A stretch of DNA of 64,000 nt from positions 124,001-188,000 of the forward strand of contig CAMYII010000096.1 of the NCBI GenBank assembly GCA_947258385.1. The letters are read 5' to 3'. The notes under the pieces are model-generated. The model was not told the origin of the DNA and made no database searches. It was given only the letters and a program-made list of their open reading frames with translations. This stretch comes from Acidiferrobacterales bacterium. Its GTDB lineage: Bacteria; Pseudomonadota; Gammaproteobacteria; Acidiferrobacterales; SZUA-150. Shown in pieces: positions 58,384 to 64,000 of this stretch (positions are counted from its first letter, which is position 1; every line of letters starts with the position of its first letter). The position numbers were made by a program, and so were the translations under genes.

Positions 58384-59802
58384 TTATTTCTTTTTCTTTT
58401 TTTTCTTTTTTTTCTTTTCCGTCTTCGGCTTTTTCTTTTCTCCGCCCTCCGCTTTTTCTGTACCTTCCAAGTGGTGGACCTGCCCGTCTCTTAATCCTAC
58501 TTCTGGTACTCGCATTCCTCCTGTGTGGTCGGTCGATCTCCTGCCGTCGTCTTTTATTATGACATCAGTATCTATAGACTCTACAAGCGTTTTCACCTTT
58601 ACATTGTGACCTTGTTTCGTTGAAAGGGGGTGTCCTCTCTCTACCTGTGAGTCCTCTAGTTTCAAGTTTCTCAATGCCTCCACTCGCAGCTCTTTTTGTT
58701 TGTCTGGACTCATAATCAACAACGTGCTTTTTTTCCGTCCCGGCGTATTGCCTGTCCCATAATTTCTATTCTGTGCGACACTTTCGGCTTTCTTGGTTGC
58801 GTCGGTCGGGGTCTCTTTCACGTGGTCTTTACGGAATTTTTCTGTGGTAGGTTTTGAGTTTGTTGATTCATTCCTATTGGCGCTTTCTTGTTGTTTTCGT
58901 GTCAGCGATGGTTTTTCTTTACTGTCCTTCTTCTCTTTTTTTAGTGCCTCTTGTATAGCTTTGTTGAAAACAATAGCATTGCTTTTCCTCTCATCTATGT
59001 CCTTCTTTGGGACTGGGCAGTTCGTGGTTCTATGCTTCGGACTATTACATTTTCCGCATACTAGTTGCATCACTTCATTGCCCCCTCTTTGTACCACTTG
59101 GGACACTGGACCGCTTTCCATTTGTGCTTGTGTACATGTAGGGCAAATACAGTGGTTTTCGTGGCTGGGTTCTTCCGCTTTCTCCTGCAGTGGCGAATTA
59201 TAGGGGTCAGTGCCCTTTACCAACCCCACACCCGCACCAACCTTTCCCTGCAAAGCTTTCTCACTCATCTGCGTCGCCTCGTATTCTAATCCGAGATTAT
59301 CGTTAATCGCGACTCCCTTCATCTGCATCGTCGGCCTAACCCTACCCTGCTTCTGCTGCACAACATGCCAGGCCTCATGCGGCAAATGCTTCTCCTGCCC
59401 TGGAGCCAAATGAATCTCACTCGCCTGCGCATAGGCCAACGCATTCAACTGCGCCGGTTTACTGGAGTTATAATGCACCCGAACATCATCCATAGAATAA
59501 CCGGAAAGATTTTCTATACCGCTTTTCAATCGATCCGGCAGGCCGGTGCGGTTGGGCACCCGCTCGGCTTTCGCCTGCACGACCGCGCCCGCGTCGAACA
59601 TTCCCTGCAGCATCTTCTCCTCTTCCTCCGGCTCGCCCACACGCTGAACCGGCGCAGCCGCCTCCATCCCACGATCAACAAACCCAATCCCATAATCCGG
59701 CGGCGTCATCGCCACCCCCTTCTCACCCCCTGACGAAGAAGGTCGCGACGCATCCCCACTGCTCTTGCGCGCAATCTTGCTAACCGAACGATCACTTTTC
59801 AT
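58384..59802 (-). CDS. DUF4157 protein 1, with zinc knuckle and lysine-rich tail
   Basis: About 472 residues. The N-terminal delivery-type region is shared with two neighbours: TPPDYGIGFVDRGMEAAAPV, then the DUF4157 core SGYSMDDVRVHYNSSKPAQL, and the HExxH-like HLPHEAWHVVQQKQGRVRP with HEAWH at 142-146. The unique C-terminal part has cysteines HCICPTC, a CCHC zinc knuckle (CGKCNSPKHRTTNC, spacing CX2CX4HX4C, residues 249-262), a charged region and a tail ending in ten lysines. DUF4157 marks effectors of extracellular contractile injection systems. ATG 59802 has an AAAGGGG site 7 nt upstream; an in-frame GTG 59808 is possible. Confidence 0.82.
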   Translation of the reverse strand: MKSDRSVSKIARKSSGDASRPSSSGGEKGVAMTPPDYGIGFVDRGMEAAAPVQRVGEPEEEEKMLQGMFDAGAVVQAKAERVPNRTGLPDRLKSGIENLSGYSMDDVRVHYNSSKPAQLNALAYAQASEIHLAPGQEKHLPHEAWHVVQQKQGRVRPTMQMKGVAINDNLGLEYEATQMSEKALQGKVGAGVGLVKGTDPYNSPLQEKAEEPSHENHCICPTCTQAQMESGPVSQVVQRGGNEVMQLVCGKCNSPKHRTTNCPVPKKDIDERKSNAIVFNKAIQEALKKEKKDSKEKPSLTRKQQESANRNESTNSKPTTEKFRKDHVKETPTDATKKAESVAQNRNYGTGNTPGRKKSTLLIMSPDKQKELRVEALRNLKLEDSQVERGHPLSTKQGHNVKVKTLVESIDTDVIIKDDGRRSTDHTGGMRVPEVGLRDGQVHHLEGTEKAEGGEKKKPKTEKKKKKKKKKK

Positions 59803-59804
59803 CT

Positions 59805-59880
59805 TCACACCCCTTTCCCTTCCTTAACATGCTCACGCCGAATCCCACGCTGTAATGTTTCCAGCATGACCAGATTACTG
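59805..59880 (-). pseudogene. remnant of an AAA+ ATPase-like 3' end before DUF4157 gene 1
   Basis: The frame ending at TGA 59805-59807 reads SNLVMLETLQRGIRREHVKE then GKGV. It matches the remnant before DUF4157 gene 2 almost residue for residue, with mostly synonymous base differences. The pattern (small helix, then RxIRREhxKEG) resembles the end of AAA+ ATPases found in contractile-injection loci. It supplies the ribosome-binding site of the effector gene. Confidence 0.5.
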
Positions 59881-59949
59881 CCGCAACGGGCTCTGACCAC
59901 TTTGATGTTAAAAGAGATATTTGTGGGGAGTCGTCAGGCTCTGACCCCT

Positions 59950-61293
59950 CTAATTTTTGACTGTAAATTCCCTCTTTCGCGCCGTCTTTCCTGTGCTTGT
60001 TTTATGTTGGCCCATGCTGTACCCCGATAGTTTCAGACCAAGTTTCTCCTTGAGTATCTGCGTGATCCACTTCGCCCACGCCTTGGGCATATCGCGAGCC
60101 TCTCTCCCTTTCACATTGTGTTTTTCTTTCTTCACGAATTTGTCCAGATTACGGCCCGATACAAATCGAATCGTTCCGCTGCCTTTCGCCTTGTTACCAC
60201 GGACAGACCAGCCTATTACCTCGTCTTCGGGCGTGGACTCACGTGCGCAAACTTCCTTATGAAAGTATCCATCGATTCCGCCAGGAAGTTGTGCGGGCTT
60301 AAATATGTAATTTTCCGCTCCGTACTGTTTCTGTACCTCGTCCTGAGTGCTCAGCCCTCCGAGGTTGGTCGCCAAGGGACGGTCAGGAACGTATAGTTTG
60401 CTTCGATTTTTCCCGTCGTCGACTTCATTGAAGCAGGGGTACATCATGAAGTGGCCATACTTCGATGCGTTTGTTGGGTCTACGCATGTAATCCCTACAA
60501 AGGTGTCCTTAGCGCGTTCCGCGTTTCCGCTGGCATCCCATGCCGTTTTTGACTTATCGGAAATTTCGGCTTTTTTTTCGAGTTCCTTGGGAATGGACCT
60601 CCGCGCCAATCCCGTCACCGCTTCGCGTTGCAGCACCTCTGCTCCGCTGTGCTTGACTTGTCTCATCACCGGCCGATGCGATGAATTCATCGCCACACCC
60701 TCGCATTGTAGACTTGGCTTCACTCGTCCCTGTTTATGCTGCATTACATGCCAGGCCGGCCCGCTTAGTCGTTCACCCCGTGTCGCCTTGGCTCCCATCA
60801 CATCCGCCTCCCTCTCCAACCCCGCATCATCATTAACACCCACCCCACCCTTCATCTGCAACGTCGGCCTAACCCGCCCCTGCTTCTGCTGCACCACATG
60901 CCAGGCCTCATGCGGCAAATGCCTCTCCTGCCCAGCCCCCAGATGAATCTGATTCCCCTGCGCATAAGCATGCGCATTCAACTGCGCCGGTTTACTAGAG
61001 TTATAATGCACCTTCACATCATCCATAGAATAACCAGAAAGAGTTTCAATACCGCTTTTCAACTGATCCGGCAAACCGGTACGGTTTGGTGTGGGTGCGG
61101 AGGCAGGAGCAGAAGCAGTCCCCGTCGTACCCACAAGCTGCACCGGCACAGCCGCCTCCATCCTACGATCAACAAATCCAATCCCATAATCCGGCGGGAC
61201 GATCGCCACCCCATTCTCCCCCCCGGACGAAGGTCGCGACGAATCGCTATTGGTTTTCAGCGCGCTCTTGCCCACGGAGGTATGGTTCTTCAT
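59950..61293 (-). CDS. DUF4157 protein 2, with duplicated core motif and unknown C-terminal domain
   Basis: A 447-residue protein. The shared N-terminus has VPPDYGIGFVDRRMEAAVPV, GYSMDDVKVHYNSSKPAQL and HEAWHVVQQKQGR (HEAWH at 128-132). A second, shorter copy of the motif follows at about 179-197 (GPAWHVMQHKQGRVKPSLQ) without the Glu and first His. The C-terminal 220 residues (for example GITCVDPTNASKYGHFMMYP and DEVIGWSVRGNKAKGSGTI) match no family I recognise and may be the toxin part. ATG 61293 has AAGGAG 7 nt upstream, coupled to the short frame ending at 61296. Confidence 0.82.
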   Translation of the reverse strand: MKNHTSVGKSALKTNSDSSRPSSGGENGVAIVPPDYGIGFVDRRMEAAVPVQLVGTTGTASAPASAPTPNRTGLPDQLKSGIETLSGYSMDDVKVHYNSSKPAQLNAHAYAQGNQIHLGAGQERHLPHEAWHVVQQKQGRVRPTLQMKGGVGVNDDAGLEREADVMGAKATRGERLSGPAWHVMQHKQGRVKPSLQCEGVAMNSSHRPVMRQVKHSGAEVLQREAVTGLARRSIPKELEKKAEISDKSKTAWDASGNAERAKDTFVGITCVDPTNASKYGHFMMYPCFNEVDDGKNRSKLYVPDRPLATNLGGLSTQDEVQKQYGAENYIFKPAQLPGGIDGYFHKEVCARESTPEDEVIGWSVRGNKAKGSGTIRFVSGRNLDKFVKKEKHNVKGREARDMPKAWAKWITQILKEKLGLKLSGYSMGQHKTSTGKTARKREFTVKN

Positions 61294-61295
61294 GG

Positions 61296-61415
61296 TCAGG
61301 CTCCTTTCCCTTCCTTGATGTGCTCACGCCGAATCCCGCGCTGCAGTGTTTCGAGCGTGACCAAGCTGTCGCCGCTCTCCAGCGCTTGCAACGAGACATA
61401 ACGCACGACGTTCAT
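61296..61415 (-). pseudogene. 39-codon remnant of an AAA+ ATPase-like 3' end before DUF4157 gene 2
   Basis: The frame reads MNVVRYVSLQALESGDSLVT then LETLQRGIRREHIKEGKGA and stops 2 bp before the effector ATG. It resembles the C-terminal lid of AAA+ ATPases that precede effectors in contractile-injection clusters. The upstream ATPase body is absent. The second half is repeated before DUF4157 gene 1. It could still be translated as a short leader coupled to the effector. Confidence 0.5.
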
Positions 61416-61459
61416 AGCTGGTAAAGGGCTCGAACCCCTTCTCTCGCTTTTACAAACAC

Positions 61460-62359
61460 TTAGAGCCCACTCCATTCACGATTCCTAATCTTAAGCCACG
61501 CCTGCTCCCGATATTGATAGGTCGATTGGACTCTCTCCCAAGTCCATGACTCTTCACGCTCCCACCAACGTGCCGGTGGCTGTCCGTTAAATTCCTTGAG
61601 ATTGCCGAGACTGCGAAAGCCAACCCCGTTTAATCTGTAACTACTGTTGGATTCAAGAGTGAGTACTCGATCTGTATCATGGTGGTAATCGACAATCAGA
61701 AATGTGTGGCCACCGCGCCACTGCCGGCGCCACCCTTGTATAAGTGTCCATGGATGCGGCGGGGTATCCGGGTCGGCGACTTTGATGCCCATTCCCGATT
61801 CCACTACCGCGGTCACGGGCGAGAAGAAATCATCGTTTGAGAAAATCATCATTTGTCCATGGCGTTCCGTATTCCATGCAACAGTATCGTGTTCCTCGGC
61901 CCAAGCCTTAACCAGCAAAGCTTCAACAAAAGTACAGCAGTTATTCAAGTTAGGCGGCGCCTGGGGTACGCGCACTCCGGGTAAGGGGTAGGGATAACGC
62001 GCTTCGTCGAGGTCGTAAGTAAAATCCTCGAACTGCCCGAGTAGATTCACCAAAGTGTTTTCTTCAATCGCCATCGGGTCTTCGTCAAACCCTACGCGTT
62101 CCAAGATGACAGCGGGTTGCTCTGAAATCTCAGCGTAGCGCTGAGATTTCCAGCGGCTACAAATCCAAGTGTCACCCGCGCCCAGCGCCGGGGCTAATAC
62201 CAACGCGTAATCCGTGTCTTGATTAGGATAGTTTGCGCGATACTCTTTAACGATATACTTGCCTGGCTCAAGATGACCTTCAATCTGAGACCGTACATCC
62301 GGCTCAGCAAAACCTCTGAGCCGGATATAGACTTGAGCCATCCTTTTCTCTGCGCTCAT
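61460..62359 (-). CDS. NlpC/P60- or CHAP-like cysteine-peptidase-fold protein
   Basis: A 299-residue protein without a signal peptide. A possible papain-like catalytic set is Cys141/Cys142 in LNNCCTFVEALLVKAW, His218 in WRGGHTFLIVDYHHD and Glu236/Asn238 in VLTLESNSSYRL. The order and spacing fit NlpC/P60 amidase-type enzymes. The N-terminal 120 residues are not recognised. It lies between two DUF4157 genes and may be a further effector, or an enzyme acting on cell walls or conjugates. ATG 62359 has AAGAGG 8 nt upstream. Confidence 0.6.
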   Translation of the reverse strand: MSAEKRMAQVYIRLRGFAEPDVRSQIEGHLEPGKYIVKEYRANYPNQDTDYALVLAPALGAGDTWICSRWKSQRYAEISEQPAVILERVGFDEDPMAIEENTLVNLLGQFEDFTYDLDEARYPYPLPGVRVPQAPPNLNNCCTFVEALLVKAWAEEHDTVAWNTERHGQMMIFSNDDFFSPVTAVVESGMGIKVADPDTPPHPWTLIQGWRRQWRGGHTFLIVDYHHDTDRVLTLESNSSYRLNGVGFRSLGNLKEFNGQPPARWWEREESWTWERVQSTYQYREQAWLKIRNREWSGL

Positions 62360-62371
62360 TTGCTTTGCCTC

Positions 62372-62671
62372 TTAATCCCTTCTAATTAATTTACTCAACG
62401 GTTTGGATGAGACACGAACGAGCAGATGGTAATGATTCGACATGACCGCCCATGCGAGGAACTGACATTGGGCAGATTCCAATCCTTCACCCAAACGCAC
62501 AAGAAAATATTTTTTATCAACAACACTTTCAAATATCCGCCGCCGCTCTAATCCACGGCCCATGACGTGATAGTACCCCCCGGGTATATGTAAACGTCCT
62601 TGTCTCGGCATTCGAGAAATATATCTATGTCTTGTCTGGTTGTCTATTAAGTTATTAAAGAATCGGTGTCC
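62372..62671 (-). pseudogene. truncated copy of the RAYT transposase element
   Basis: The first 76 residues are nearly identical to the transposase at 57453-58269 (starting RLHIPGGYYHVMGRGLERRR). The copy then diverges immediately after PLSKL. The copy of the element's inverted end is at 62647-62671 with one mismatch. Similarity begins at about 62,384, so the other two-thirds of the element is missing. Probably generated by duplication or recombination within this array. Confidence 0.85.
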
Positions 62672-62714
62672 CCTAATCTGTGTAATCTGTAATCTGATGT
62701 CCCCTAATCTTACT

Positions 62715-64000
62715 TTAATTGTCCCCTTGAATAGCTTTTAGAATTATCTCTTTAGCTCGAATAAGACTATTATCAGGATATTTCTCAAATCTTGGCCCCT
62801 TATCTACTTCCAAATCCATTACATAGATATGTCCACCGTTATTATCCACCATAAATTGTAAATCACCTGAATGGTATCCTGTTTTAATTAAAACATTTAA
62901 ATCCACCACTGCTTTTTTCCAAACATCAGGATACCATTTATCGATTTTTTTAAGTTGCTTAATTTTAGACTCAACTGCCTTATCAATACTGTTCAATTGT
63001 GCTGTCACCGTCGTTTGATTTGGCAAAAACTGAACAATTGCTCCTTTAGAATTCCAACCGTAAACAAAAGGAACCCTTACTCCCATATTTCTAACTTTTT
63101 CATAATTCTTAGCTTCGCCTTCTGACATTCCCGTATCAATCATGAAAGCACCATCGGCTCGATTTTTTACGTTTATTGGATCACCATTCACATCAAAAAG
63201 TTGAGCGGGTCTATCACGTGATCCTTTTAATATTAGCGGCTCATATTTTTCAAAATCATTAAATTCTTTAATTTTTTCTACTGCACTACGGGTATCTTGA
63301 GCTGGAGTGGAGAGTTCAATTTCTATATTATTCCATTCTTCCTCTGAGTAGCTATGCACTTGCCCTGACCAAAACTCATATCGTTTATCTTTATTTTTAT
63401 CCACAAACCATAATCTCTTTGTAGAGTCCCTGTACCACTGCACTCCATCAATCATTTGATCCCATTTTTCGTTATGTTCTTTATCAGAATTCCAGACAGC
63501 CTGAAGTGTTTTACCACTCTGACTTACGACTTCGCTCTGTAGCATCTCGAAACCAAATCCATTGCCATTATACCTACTCGCTTTTTCGCCAATAACATCC
63601 GCCTCCCTCTCCAACCCCACATCATCATTAACCCCAACCCCACCCTTCATCTGCAAAGTAGGCCTAACCCGCCCCTGCTTCTGCTGTACAACATGCCAAG
63701 CCTCATGCGGCAAATGCCTCTCCTGCCCCGCCCCCAGATGAATCTCCGTCCCCTGCGCATAAGCCAAGGCATTTAAAGCGGCCGGTTTACTGGAGTTATA
63801 ATGCACCCGCACATCATCCATGGAATAACCCGAAAGATTTTCAATCCCACTTTTCAACTGATCCGGCAAACCGGTACGGTTTGGTGTAGGTGCAGGTGCA
63901 GGTGTAGAAGACCTCCCCGTCCGACCCACAAGCTGCACCGGCGCAACCGCCTCCATACCACCATCAACAAACCCAATTCCATAATCCGGCGGCGTGATCG
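62715..64000 (-). CDS. DUF4157 protein 3, with kinase-like C-terminal domain, 5' end beyond the window
   Basis: At least 428 residues; the frame is open to the window edge, and TPPDYGIGFVDGGMEAVAPV at the edge shows that about 30 residues are missing. The DUF4157 core has HEAWHVVQQKQGR, followed by GVGVNDDVGLEREADVIG. The C-terminal part is AT-richer and has VPFVYGWNSKGAIVQFLP, then HSGDLQFMVDN and IYVMDLE. These resemble the HGD...N and DxE catalytic motifs of protein-kinase-like or aminoglycoside-phosphotransferase-like folds. This suggests a kinase-type effector domain (inference). Confidence 0.78.
   Translation of the reverse strand, partial: ITPPDYGIGFVDGGMEAVAPVQLVGRTGRSSTPAPAPTPNRTGLPDQLKSGIENLSGYSMDDVRVHYNSSKPAALNALAYAQGTEIHLGAGQERHLPHEAWHVVQQKQGRVRPTLQMKGGVGVNDDVGLEREADVIGEKASRYNGNGFGFEMLQSEVVSQSGKTLQAVWNSDKEHNEKWDQMIDGVQWYRDSTKRLWFVDKNKDKRYEFWSGQVHSYSEEEWNNIEIELSTPAQDTRSAVEKIKEFNDFEKYEPLILKGSRDRPAQLFDVNGDPINVKNRADGAFMIDTGMSEGEAKNYEKVRNMGVRVPFVYGWNSKGAIVQFLPNQTTVTAQLNSIDKAVESKIKQLKKIDKWYPDVWKKAVVDLNVLIKTGYHSGDLQFMVDNNGGHIYVMDLEVDKGPRFEKYPDNSLIRAKEIILKAIQGDN

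Noticed and set aside
58316-58620. Plus-strand open frames rich in Phe, Ser and Leu
   Set aside because: They are the complement of the lysine-rich end of DUF4157 protein 1.
61416-61446. A tRNA T-arm-like sequence (GGTTCGAGCC context followed by TACCA) on the minus strand
   Set aside because: No anticodon or D arm can be built upstream. It could be a tRNA-end integration scar, but the evidence is only a short match.
57426-64000. Possible CRISPR array because of repeated short segments in this region
   Set aside because: The repeats are transposon ends and duplicated coding sequence. There is no regular repeat-spacer pattern and no cas gene.

Overview
The window looks like a chromosomal segment of a gammaproteobacterium with a fairly GC-rich backbone. 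Supporting this are a polA/DUF2782 neighbourhood, a uvrD-phoU-pstBACS-phoRB block with long PstA and PstC variants, Tat- and TRAP-type transport genes, and many c-di-GMP and phosphorelay proteins. The species cannot be fixed from sequence alone.

Layout. Positions 1-9,730 are housekeeping and transport: polA (cut by the window edge), a LOG-family protein, DUF2782, a membrane protein, a histone-deacetylase-family hydrolase, a TRAP transporter (dctP facing dctQM) and a degenerate GGDEF protein. Positions 9,910-21,620 hold uvrD and the complete phosphate regulon module phoU, pstB, pstA, pstC, pstS, phoR, phoB on the minus strand. PhoB boxes with 11-bp half-site spacing precede pstS and phoB, a weaker one precedes pstC, and hairpins lie between pstS and pstC. 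Positions 22,175-25,748 encode a ThDP-dependent acetolactate-synthase-like enzyme with two short citrate-synthase-like proteins. Positions 25,850-34,351 encode a TonB-dependent receptor, a periplasmic binding protein and a 1703-residue hybrid kinase with GGDEF and EAL domains.

Positions 34,400-42,230 are a mixed stretch: a MutL C-terminal remnant, an AlkA-like glycosylase, an ArsR/AHSA1/DUF899 cluster, VOC and TfoX-like proteins, a LysR-azoreductase pair, and a frameshifted dehydrogenase. Positions 42,404-49,825 are a second signalling island: a ligand-binding-domain histidine kinase, a CheY-like protein, a REC-PAS-PAS-GGDEF-EAL protein, a Spy-like lipoprotein and a REC-kinase. A divergent csrA and an XRE-type HTH fragment follow.

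Positions 50,875-57,016 form a less GC-rich mercury-resistance island (merR-T-P-C-B-A, all on the minus strand) beside a divergent thioredoxin / CcdA-like / MerR-family operon with its own long-spacer promoter. From 57,426 to the window end is an accessory zone. It contains a decayed REP-associated tyrosine transposase bounded by perfect 25-bp inverted repeats, a truncated second copy, and three DUF4157 proteins with near-identical N-termini (HEAWH motif) and unrelated C-termini. The starts of the two complete ones directly follow a remnant resembling the 3' end of an AAA+ ATPase. A cysteine-peptidase-like protein lies between the second and third. DUF4157 proteins are a known hallmark of effectors of extracellular contractile injection systems, so this looks like an effector cassette array. 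No sheath, tube or baseplate gene is visible here.
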